Positions 44,473-52,386 of a stretch of 64,000 bases of DNA are shown one piece after another (the stretch's first letter is position 1; each line of letters starts with the position of its first letter). Made by a program: the position numbers and the translations under genes. Origin of the DNA: Salinibacterium sp. M195 (GTDB taxonomy: Bacteria; Actinomycetota; Actinomycetes; Actinomycetales; Microbacteriaceae); contig NZ_CP040814.1 in NCBI RefSeq assembly GCF_019443965.1, positions 1,612,001-1,676,000 of the forward strand. The letters run 5' to 3'. The notes beneath the pieces are model-generated. The model saw nothing but the letters and a program-made list of their open reading frames with translations. It was not told the origin of the DNA and ran no database searches.

Positions 44473-45473
44473 CCCTTCCCGCCGAGAACGTTGCGCCCCA
44501 ACTCACACGCAACCGCCGCCTCATCATTGTGATCGGCGTAATAATTCCGCTGCTCATCACTCTGGCTGCGGCATTCGTCATGGCCTTGTGGATCCCCGAG
44601 CTTCCCAGCCCCGTTGCCTCGCACTGGGGCACCTCTGGTCCCGACGGCTACTCCACGGCGGGCAGCGTCATTGCACTACCACTGCTATTCACACTCGTGT
44701 TCGCCGCGCTCGCCGCATTCGCGAGTTGGCGCGGTGGGCCTCATGGCGGCATGCTCTGGGCTCACAAAATTCTCATCGCGACATCGATGTTCCTCGCTAT
44801 TTCGATCAGCGTGACTGCGGCAGGCTCGCTTGCGGTTCAACGCGGCCTCGAGAATGCCGAGAACGCGCCGGGGATTGGCGGAATCGCGCTCGCAGCCTTC
44901 GCGATCGCGCTCGTGATGGCGTTCTTCGCCTGGCTCATCCTTCCCGCTGCCGAGCAGATCACATCGACTCCGGTTGCAGCCAAGCCCATCGAAGGCGCCG
45001 TTACTCAGCGAGTGTATTTCTCCACTTCCACCCGCGTGGGGCCCGGAGTTGTTGTTGTTGTCGCTGTCGCCCTCGTGGCTCTCGGGGCTGCGCTCGCCGT
45101 TCAGGCGGTCACCAACCCCGCAGAGCTTCTTCTGCCAGCGGTTATCGGGCTGTTCATCATCGCTCTTGCCATCAGCACCCTCTCGTGGCGGGTAACGATC
45201 GATCAGCGCGGGCTGCGGGTTCGCTCAGCGCTGGGAGTGCCGCGCACCACAATCGCCCCAGAGCACATTGATTCCGTTGCTGTCGTCGATGTGAACCCGA
45301 TCGGCGAATTTGGCGGTTACGGCTGGCGTTGGGCGCCTGACGGACGCAGCGGCATCGTGCTCTCCAAAGGAGAAGCAATCGAAGTGACGCGGATGAACGG
45401 CAAGAGGTTCATCGTCACGATGCACGATGCGCAGCGTGCCGCCGAGGCGCTTGCTACCGTCGCTAAGAAATAG
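44469..45473 (+). CDS. DUF1648-domain membrane protein
   Basis: The 334-residue protein has about five to six hydrophobic segments. The DUF1648 motif is LPSPVASHWGTSGPDGYS (about residues 44-61), and the C-terminal soluble part resembles a PH-like domain (WRVTIDQRGLRVRSALG...). It is translationally coupled to the YtrA regulator. Proteins of this type accompany YtrA-like regulators and are thought to act in envelope or antimicrobial stress, but no activity is established. The ileS T-box follows. Confidence 0.88.
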   Translation: MTLPAENVAPQLTRNRRLIIVIGVIIPLLITLAAAFVMALWIPELPSPVASHWGTSGPDGYSTAGSVIALPLLFTLVFAALAAFASWRGGPHGGMLWAHKILIATSMFLAISISVTAAGSLAVQRGLENAENAPGIGGIALAAFAIALVMAFFAWLILPAAEQITSTPVAAKPIEGAVTQRVYFSTSTRVGPGVVVVVAVALVALGAALAVQAVTNPAELLLPAVIGLFIIALAISTLSWRVTIDQRGLRVRSALGVPRTTIAPEHIDSVAVVDVNPIGEFGGYGWRWAPDGRSGIVLSKGEAIEVTRMNGKRFIVTMHDAQRAAEALATVAKK

Positions 45474-45484
45474 CGCCCGGCGGT

Positions 45485-45717
45485 CAGCCAACTCGCGTAT
45501 CATTAACGCCACACGCTATGAACCGGCCATCACCGGGGAGCATTCGGAAGAAATCGTCTCAACTTCAGCTTCGGCAGGGGAGCGGGCGGCAGTAGAACCG
45601 AACGGGTAAGCCCGTTACAGCGATTTGAGTGGTGTGCCTCTTGGCGCATAAGCGGGGTGGTACCGCGGCCGTGAGGTCGTCCTCGTGCAGATTATTCGCA
45701 CCCACGTACCACTGGAG
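45485..45717 (+). promoter_or_regulatory. Translational T-box riboswitch of ileS
   Basis: The leader holds a short stem I with AACCGGCCATCACCGGGG, placing the isoleucine codon ATC (45529-45531) in the specifier loop. The T-box core GTGGTACCGCGG (45657-45668) follows. GTGGTAC can instead pair with GTACCAC (45706-45712) next to the GGAG ribosome site (45714-45717). Uncharged tRNA-Ile would therefore free translation, as established for actinobacterial ileS leaders. Confidence 0.93.
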
Positions 45718-45721
45718 CCTC

Positions 45722-48700
45722 ATGTCGTATCCCCGCCACAGCTCAGACGATTCCGTCGCGCCGTCACCGAAGTTTCCGGCGATCGAAGAGCACGTGCTCT
45801 CGTACTGGAAGGCCGACGGCACTTTTCAGGCATCCATTGATCAGCGTGAAGGCGCGGATGAGTGGGTCTTCTATGACGGTCCTCCCTTTGCTAATGGCCT
45901 CCCGCATTACGGTCACTTGCTGACCGGCTACGCCAAAGACCTCTTTCCGCGCTATCAAACGATGCGCGGCAAGCAAGTGCACCGCCGCTTCGGCTGGGAC
46001 ACCCACGGTTTGCCCGCTGAACTCGAAGCGATGCGCCAGCTCGGCATCACCGAGAAAGCTCAGATCGAAGAGATGGGCATCGACAAGTTCAATGCTGCAG
46101 CGCGCGAATCGGTGCTGAGGTACACCGGCGAGTGGCAGGATTACGTCACTCGCATGGCGCGTTGGGTCGACTTCGACAACGACTACAAGACTCTCGACGT
46201 TAACTTCATGGAGAGCGTCATTTGGGCGTTCAAGCAGTTGCACACGAAGGACCTCGCCTACGAAGGTTTCCGAGTTCTGCCGTACTGCTGGAATGACGAG
46301 ACTCCGCTCTCCAACCACGAACTGCGCATGGATGACGACGTCTACAAGATGCGTCAAGACCAGACCGTCACGGTGACGTTCCCGCTCGACGGGGTGAAGG
46401 CCGAAGCGCTCGGCCTCACGGGTGTGAAGGCTCTCGCGTGGACGACGACCCCCTGGACTTTGCCGACCAACCTCGCCCTCGCTGTCGGCCCCGACATTGA
46501 CTACGCTGTGTTGCCTGCTGGCCCCCTGGGTGCCGGTGATGGCTCAGAAGAAGGTTCGGCGCAGTTCATGCTTGCCGGCGATACCATCGCTGCCCACGCG
46601 AAAGAACTCGGCTACGAGACCGCCGAAGAAGCACTCGCTGCGGTTACGCGAACCATCAAGGGTGCCGAACTTGCTGGCGTGCACTACGACCGCCTCTGGG
46701 ACTTCTACGCGGATGCTGAAACCTACGGCACCGACAATGCGTGGCAGTTCTTGGTTGCCGACTACGTTGCCACCGGTGAAGGTACCGGCATCGTGCACCA
46801 GGCTCCCGCCTACGGTGAAGATGACCAAAATGTGTGTGCTGCTGCCGGCATCCCCGTTGTCATCTCGGTTGATGATGGCGGCAAGTTCTTGGCATCGGTG
46901 CCGCCCGTTGAGGGACTGCAGGTGTTCGACGCCAACAAGCCACTCACGAAGCTGCTGCGCGAAGAGGGCCGCCTGCTCAAGGTGGCAAGCTACGAGCACT
47001 CCTACCCGCACTGCTGGCGCTGCCGTAACCCGCTGATCTACAAGGCCGTTTCGAGCTGGTTCGTCAAGGTTCCGGAGTTCCGCGACCGTATGGGTGAGCT
47101 CAATCAGGAGATCAACTGGGTTCCTGAGAACGTCAAAGAGGGCCAGTTCGGCAAGTGGGTGGGCAACGCCCGCGACTGGTCGATCAGCCGCAACCGCTAC
47201 TGGGGTTCACCCATCCCCATCTGGAAGAGCGACAACCCCGACTTCCCGCGCGTGGATGTCTATGGTTCCCTCGCAGAGATGGAAGCCGATTTCGGTCGTC
47301 TGCCCCTCAATCACGAGGGCGAGCCCGACCTGCACCGCCCGTTCATCGACGAGCTGACGCGACCAAACCCCGACGACCCGAGTGGTCAGTCGACGATGCG
47401 CCGCATCGAAGACGTGCTCGACGTGTGGTTCGATTCTGGATCGATGCCGTTCGCTCAGGTGCACTACCCGTTCGAAAATCAGGAGTGGTTCGACAGCCAT
47501 AGCCCGGCCGACTTCATCGTGGAGTACATCGGTCAGACTCGCGGATGGTTCTACACCCTCCACACGCTCTCAACGGCGTTGTTCGATCGCCCGGCATTCT
47601 CGAACGTCATCAGCCACGGCATCGTGCTGGGCAGTGACGGACAGAAAATGTCTAAGAGCTTAGGCAATTACCCCAACGTCTCCGAGGTCTTCGAGCGCGA
47701 TGGAGCCGACGCAATGCGTTGGTTCCTGATGTCGAGCTCGGTCATCCGCGGCGGAAACCTCATGGTCACCGAAGAAGGCATCCGCGATGGCGTTCGCCAG
47801 ATGCTGCTCCCGTTGTGGAGCACCTATTACTTCTTCACCCTGTACGCCAACGCGGCAGACAACTATGAGGCGAAATGGCGCACCGACTCTACGCACGTTC
47901 TTGACCGCTACTTGCTGGCCAAGACTAGAGAGCTGATTGAGGATGTCACGGCCGAACTTGATGCGCTCGACAGCCCCATGGCAGCGGCCAAGCTTCGCGA
48001 TTTCGCCGACGTTCTCACCAACTGGTACGTGCGTCGTAGTCGTGACCGTTTCTGGAGCGGCGATGACAACGATGCCTTCGATACCCTCTACACGGTTCTT
48101 GAGACCGTTGCGCGGGTCGCGGCACCGCTGCTCCCGTTGGTCTCCGAAGAGATGTGGCGCGGCCTCACCAACGGTCGCAGTGTGCACCTCACCGACTGGC
48201 CTGATGCGGCAGCGTTCCCTGCCGACCACGATCTAGTTGCGTCGATGGACCGGGTGCGAGAGATCGCGTCGAGCGGGCTCGCTCTGCGCAAGGCTCGTAG
48301 CCTGCGCGTTCGCCTTCCCCTGGCATCGCTCACGATTGTGAGCGATGCACCGGATGCGCTGGCAAACTTCAGCGACATCCTGCGCGACGAACTCAACGTC
48401 AAGGCTGTGAAGTTCGAGCTTCTCGAAGAGGGCTCACTAGAGAGCTTCGGCATCACCAAGAAGCTGACCGTCAACGCGCGCGCTCTCGGCCCACGCGTCG
48501 GCAAGCAAGTTCAACAGGTCATCAAAGAAGCCAAAGCAGGCAACTGGGAGACAACTACCGACGGAGTCTCAGTCGACGGCATGCCGTTAGAACCCGCCGA
48601 GTACGAGCTCCAGATGGAAGCCGCTGACGAGGCGAGCGCAATCGCGTTCCTCTCCGATGGTGGATTCGTGATTATTGACACTCAACTCACTCCGGAGCTC

Positions 48701-49012
48701 TCGGCTGAAGGGCTTGCTCGCGACACCATCCGGGTAATTCAGGATGCTCGCAAGGCTGCTGGCTTCGAGGTGAGCGACCGGATCGCTCTCGTCGTCAGCG
48801 CCCTTGATGCTGCTGACCATGAAGCGATCGACTTCCATAGCGCCATGATCGCCTCAGAAACGCTTGCAGCGCAATCCACCGTTCAGAGCTTCGCGAATGA
48901 ACTTTCAGAGGGCACAATTGAGACCTACCGCACCGAACTGCCGGCAGGAAAATATGCCAACGCGGGCGCGCTGGTGATTGACATCACCAAGATGGGAACG
49001 ATCAATGTCTGA
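45722..49012 (+). CDS. ileS: Isoleucyl-tRNA synthetase
   Basis: The 1096-residue class I synthetase has the HIGH motif as HYGH (62-65 in [11 protein letters not shown]), KMSKS near residue 641 ([10 protein letters not shown]), an editing domain and a long C-terminal region of the eukaryote-like IleRS type that lacks the zinc finger. ATG 45722 follows the sequestered GGAG; the upstream open frame is the T-box. It heads an operon with folC (8-base overlap), DUF4233 and ndk. Confidence 0.97.
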   Translation: MSYPRHSSDDSVAPSPKFPAIEEHVLSYWKADGTFQASIDQREGADEWVFYDGPPFANGLPHYGHLLTGYAKDLFPRYQTMRGKQVHRRFGWDTHGLPAELEAMRQLGITEKAQIEEMGIDKFNAAARESVLRYTGEWQDYVTRMARWVDFDNDYKTLDVNFMESVIWAFKQLHTKDLAYEGFRVLPYCWNDETPLSNHELRMDDDVYKMRQDQTVTVTFPLDGVKAEALGLTGVKALAWTTTPWTLPTNLALAVGPDIDYAVLPAGPLGAGDGSEEGSAQFMLAGDTIAAHAKELGYETAEEALAAVTRTIKGAELAGVHYDRLWDFYADAETYGTDNAWQFLVADYVATGEGTGIVHQAPAYGEDDQNVCAAAGIPVVISVDDGGKFLASVPPVEGLQVFDANKPLTKLLREEGRLLKVASYEHSYPHCWRCRNPLIYKAVSSWFVKVPEFRDRMGELNQEINWVPENVKEGQFGKWVGNARDWSISRNRYWGSPIPIWKSDNPDFPRVDVYGSLAEMEADFGRLPLNHEGEPDLHRPFIDELTRPNPDDPSGQSTMRRIEDVLDVWFDSGSMPFAQVHYPFENQEWFDSHSPADFIVEYIGQTRGWFYTLHTLSTALFDRPAFSNVISHGIVLGSDGQKMSKSLGNYPNVSEVFERDGADAMRWFLMSSSVIRGGNLMVTEEGIRDGVRQMLLPLWSTYYFFTLYANAADNYEAKWRTDSTHVLDRYLLAKTRELIEDVTAELDALDSPMAAAKLRDFADVLTNWYVRRSRDRFWSGDDNDAFDTLYTVLETVARVAAPLLPLVSEEMWRGLTNGRSVHLTDWPDAAAFPADHDLVASMDRVREIASSGLALRKARSLRVRLPLASLTIVSDAPDALANFSDILRDELNVKAVKFELLEEGSLESFGITKKLTVNARALGPRVGKQVQQVIKEAKAGNWETTTDGVSVDGMPLEPAEYELQMEAADEASAIAFLSDGGFVIIDTQLTPELSAEGLARDTIRVIQDARKAAGFEVSDRIALVVSALDAADHEAIDFHSAMIASETLAAQSTVQSFANELSEGTIETYRTELPAGKYANAGALVIDITKMGTINV

Positions 49013-50534
49013 CCGCGACGATGAATTCGACGACACCGAAGAAGCAGATGAGTCTTTCGATGACTCGCTGACTGACGAAGAGCGAGCTGAGCTAGAAAAA
49101 GAAGCAGCAAACCCGCTCGCTGACCTCAGCCCTTTCGCTGACGGTTTCGAAGGCACAAACATCGACGAAGATTCTGATTTCGAGTTAGAAGACTCCGAAT
49201 ACGCGCAGGATGCCGCTCTCGTCTTCGACGAGCTGCTTGCTCGTGTGGGGGAGCATGCACCCCAGCCACGGCTCGAGGCAACACGGCGCGCGCTTGAGCT
49301 CATCGGAGATCCGCAGCGAACCTATCCGGTAATTCACATCACGGGCACGAACGGTAAAACGTCGACAAGTCGAATCGTCGAGAGCATCCTGCGCGCCTAC
49401 GGCTTGCGCACCGGCCTCATGACGAGCCCCCACCTTGTGCGCGTGAACGAACGGATCGTGATTGACGGCCGCGCTATCTCTAATCGCGCTCTCGCAGTGA
49501 ACTGGGCTGATATCCGCCCGTTCCTGTTGATGGTCGACGCCGAGCTGGCTGCCAAGGGAGAAGAATCCCTGACCTACTTCGAAGCACTGACGGTTCTCGC
49601 TTTTGCAAGCTTTGCGGATGCTCCGATCGATGTCGCTGTGCTCGAAGTTGGCATGGGCGGCGAATGGGACTCCACGAACGTGGCCGATGGCCAAGTTGCC
49701 GTGTTCGGGCCCATTGCTCTCGATCACACTCATCGTTTGGGAACCACGATCTCTGAGATTGCCCGCACCAAGGCAGGCATCATCAAGCCAGCGGCCGTGA
49801 TCGTTTCGGCGGTACAAACCGCAGACGCCCAAATTGAGCTTGAGCGCGCAGCCGATCTCACCGAATCGAAGCTCGGCTTCGAGGGTGATGCCTTTGAGCT
49901 GACGAGTAGTGCCGTCGCTGTCGGTGGCCAACTCATTTCTGTTCGGGGCCTCGCCGGCACATATTCGGATCTGTTCTTACCGCTCTTTGGCGAATTCCAG
50001 GGCCATAACGCCGCTTTGGCAATCGCTGCCGTGGAGTCATTCCTCGGTGATGGTAGTCAGGCGCTCGTCGGCGACGTTCTCGCCGAGGGGCTTGCAACAG
50101 TGACCTCACCCGGACGATTGCAGGTCATTGGCGCCGAGCCCACGGTGATTGTGGATGCCGCCCACAACCCGCACGGCGCAACAGCACTTGCCGCGGCGCT
50201 CAAGGAGTACTTCACCTTTGACGAGATCGCTTTCGTGATCGGCGTGCTCGACGACAAGGACGCCGCCGGCATTGTTGAGGCGCTTGCCCCTGTAGCGAAC
50301 CGCTTCTACGTCACGTCATCGCAGTCTGATCGGGCCGTTGCGCCAGAGGACTTTGTCGAAATCGTTCGTGAGTTCTCAGAAGAGACCACTGACTTCGACA
50401 CCTTTGCTGAGGCGATGGAGCTTGCTCGCAACTGGGCCGCGGAAAATGAGCGTCGTGCGGTTGTCGTGACGGGATCGATTTCGCTTGTGGGCGAAGCGCT
50501 CGCTATGGCCGAGGTTGAGGGCTGGAAACCATGA
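49005..50534 (+). CDS. folC: Folylpolyglutamate synthase/dihydrofolate synthase
   Basis: The 509-residue Mur-ligase-like enzyme adds glutamate to folates. The P-loop GTNGKTS is at residues 114-120 in [15 protein letters not shown]. Other signatures are [22 protein letters not shown] and DAAHNPHGA. The first 70 residues are very acidic (Asp/Glu-rich) and probably disordered, an extension not needed for catalysis. ATG overlaps ileS by eight bases and has GGGA seven bases upstream. Confidence 0.95.
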   Translation: MSDRDDEFDDTEEADESFDDSLTDEERAELEKEAANPLADLSPFADGFEGTNIDEDSDFELEDSEYAQDAALVFDELLARVGEHAPQPRLEATRRALELIGDPQRTYPVIHITGTNGKTSTSRIVESILRAYGLRTGLMTSPHLVRVNERIVIDGRAISNRALAVNWADIRPFLLMVDAELAAKGEESLTYFEALTVLAFASFADAPIDVAVLEVGMGGEWDSTNVADGQVAVFGPIALDHTHRLGTTISEIARTKAGIIKPAAVIVSAVQTADAQIELERAADLTESKLGFEGDAFELTSSAVAVGGQLISVRGLAGTYSDLFLPLFGEFQGHNAALAIAAVESFLGDGSQALVGDVLAEGLATVTSPGRLQVIGAEPTVIVDAAHNPHGATALAAALKEYFTFDEIAFVIGVLDDKDAAGIVEALAPVANRFYVTSSQSDRAVAPEDFVEIVREFSEETTDFDTFAEAMELARNWAAENERRAVVVTGSISLVGEALAMAEVEGWKP

Positions 50535-50932
50535 GTCGCGCCCCGCGAGCACGAAGGACGCGTTCGGTAACAGAACTGCTCTTGAGCATTGTGCTCATTC
50601 TTGATGCCACGCTGATCTTTTTTGTGGCGCTGACGGCGTTTGGGCTTGATGCGCTGCCTCCTGCTGCCGCGTTCATCGGCGGCTTCGTCGCAATTGTTGT
50701 GTTCGTCGCCCTCGCGAGAATGCTTCACCGGCCCGCCGCTCTCTGGGTCGGCTGGGCGTTGCAAGTCGGCCTCGTCGCCCTCGGCTTCATCCTGACCCCC
50801 ATGTTTGTGGTGGGAGCAGGATTCGCGGCAATCTGGACGTACTGCTTTGTCAAGGGCCGCCAGATCGACGCCGCCAAGGCTCACGTTCTTAATTCATCAA
50901 CCACGACCGCCACCGCTGAGGAGACACAATGA
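50531..50932 (+). CDS. DUF4233 membrane protein
   Basis: The 133-residue protein has four hydrophobic segments (about residues 14-36, 44-62, 70-88 and 92-108) and a basic N-terminus. DUF4233 proteins sit between folC and ndk in many Actinobacteria and have no assigned role. Four-base overlaps with folC and ndk show tight translational coupling. Confidence 0.9.
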   Translation: MSRAPRARRTRSVTELLLSIVLILDATLIFFVALTAFGLDALPPAAAFIGGFVAIVVFVALARMLHRPAALWVGWALQVGLVALGFILTPMFVVGAGFAAIWTYCFVKGRQIDAAKAHVLNSSTTTATAEETQ

Positions 50933-51345
50933 ATATTGAAGAGACACTCGTACTGATCAAGCCTGACGGCGTTGCTCGCAACCTGACAGGAGAAATTCTG
51001 CGCCGCATCGAGGCCAAGGGTTATCAGCTCGTTGACGTACGCCTCGTTCAGGCCGAAGTAGACCTCCTTTCACAGCACTACGCCGAGCATGAAGGCAAGC
51101 CGTTCTACGAGCCGCTGATGGACTTCATGCAGTCGGGCCCGACGGTTGCACTTCGCATTGCGGGAAACCGTGCGATCGAAGGCTTCCGTTCGCTCGCAGG
51201 CACCACAGACCCCACCACTGCAGCTCCAGGAACAATCCGCGGAGACCTCGGTCGCGATTGGGGACTCGCGGTTCAGCAGAACCTTGTCCACGGCAGCGAC
51301 TCTCCTGAGTCTGCAGCTCGCGAACTTGCCCTCTGGTTTTCCTAA
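50929..51345 (+). CDS. ndk: Nucleoside diphosphate kinase
   Basis: The 138-residue enzyme transfers the terminal phosphate between nucleoside triphosphates and diphosphates. The active-site histidine is His121 in NLVHGSDSPESA, with the N-terminal ETLVLIKPDGV and the RGDLG motif. Last gene of the ileS operon, followed by a terminator. Confidence 0.97.
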   Translation: MNIEETLVLIKPDGVARNLTGEILRRIEAKGYQLVDVRLVQAEVDLLSQHYAEHEGKPFYEPLMDFMQSGPTVALRIAGNRAIEGFRSLAGTTDPTTAAPGTIRGDLGRDWGLAVQQNLVHGSDSPESAARELALWFS

Positions 51346-51388
51346 ACCTCACAGTTCAGCGCCCGCGCGCTAGCGCGAACGGCACAAT

Positions 51389-51426
51389 AATGGCGAGCGT
51401 CTGGCTTCGGTCAGACGCTCGCCATT
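51389..51426 (+). terminator. Terminator after ndk
   Basis: A perfect 15-base stem AATGGCGAGCGTCTG with its complement and an eight-base loop lies between the convergent ndk and VKOR genes and may work both ways. Confidence 0.85.
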
Positions 51427-51452
51427 GTCATGTTCCTGATGCGGAATATGCC

Positions 51453-52058
51453 CTAAAAGTTGAGGTAGCGCAGAACGTCTAGCTGAATCTGCGCGACGAT
51501 GGCGATGATGATGTACCCGACGAGAGTGATGACCGGCACCCAGCTGTAGGCCGCGGTCGCGGCTTTGCGCAGCGCGCGAGGTGCGGGAATTGCCCCGACC
51601 TTGAGATTTCGCAGAGTCACAGCCCAGAACATGGGGATTGTCACCGACCACACGACCATGCACCATGGGCACAGTGTGAATAGATTGAAAATGCTCTGAT
51701 AAGCGAGCCACAAACACAACGCGAAAGCGCCGGCAATTCCCACGTTGAAGGTCACCCAGAACCAGCTGTTGAAACGCGCACCGCCCACGATCGCGGCTCC
51801 GACGACTATGGGAGCCATGAATCCGACAAGTCCGAGGATGGGATTAGGGAAACCGAATATGGCTCCCTGAGCAGAGCCGAGGTTTTTGCCACACTGAAGG
51901 ATGATGCTGAAGTCACAGCTCAGAACCGCATCAGGGTTTTCTAAGGTGTGAATCTTTTCCACCATGAGTTGGAATGAAGCCCACAGCCCAATGAGGCCTG
52001 CGACGATCAAAAATATTGCAAGGGCAATGGGCCTGTTTCGAACCCCGGAGGCAGTCAT
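51453..52058 (-). CDS. Vitamin K epoxide reductase family protein
   Basis: The 201-residue membrane oxidoreductase passes electrons from disulfide-forming DsbA-like proteins to quinone. The redox pair is CPWC (130-133) and the partner loop cysteines are 48 and 56 (LSCDFSIILQCGK). About five hydrophobic segments are present. Bacterial VKOR replaces DsbB in Actinobacteria. It is leaderless and divergent from rne. Confidence 0.93.
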   Translation of the reverse strand: MTASGVRNRPIALAIFLIVAGLIGLWASFQLMVEKIHTLENPDAVLSCDFSIILQCGKNLGSAQGAIFGFPNPILGLVGFMAPIVVGAAIVGGARFNSWFWVTFNVGIAGAFALCLWLAYQSIFNLFTLCPWCMVVWSVTIPMFWAVTLRNLKVGAIPAPRALRKAATAAYSWVPVITLVGYIIIAIVAQIQLDVLRYLNF

Positions 52059-52064
52059 CCTCGG

Positions 52065-52070
52065 ATTATC
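52065..52070 (-). promoter_or_regulatory. -10 box (GATAAT) of the VKOR gene
   Basis: Minus-strand GATAAT ends six bases before the ATG at 52058. Confidence 0.55.
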
Positions 52071-52106
52071 GCATGCGCGTCAGGCTCATATTCTGAGAAT
52101 GCGTGC

Positions 52107-52386
52107 GATAATGAAGTGTAGTTAGTCCGAGCCGCGCTCGGAGTAACACCAAGAAGGCTTACCGGGCATAGCGACCGGACCAGTTACGCAACGCTTGTTG
52201 CGCGAGTCGGATAGCCAGTTCCGAAGTGTCGTGACAGGGCACAACTGCAGCGCGAGCCACGGGCCCGTTGCAGGACCTGAAGAATTAGTAGCGGTTCCTC
52301 AGCCATAGGTTTGGCGGGGGAATAGCGCACGAGAGAGCACCCGGTAGGCGGCGCGGTCACCTATTAGGGCAAGGAGTACACCAGCA
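52107..52386 (+). promoter_or_regulatory. Promoter and long structured leader of rne
   Basis: An extended -10 (TGCGATAAT, box at 52107-52112) predicts a leader of about 268 bases. It holds a strong hairpin (52121-52146: GTTA, TCCGAGC, loop, GCTCGGA, TAAC), a GCAAC/GTTGC stem near 52197 and others. No open frame is evident, and AAGGAG precedes the ATG. Long leaders mediate RNase E autoregulation in E. coli; the same is possible here. Confidence 0.55.

Noticed and set aside
45629..45721. Upstream extension of the ileS reading frame
   Set aside because: It lies in the T-box core; the true ATG at 45722 follows the regulated GGAG.
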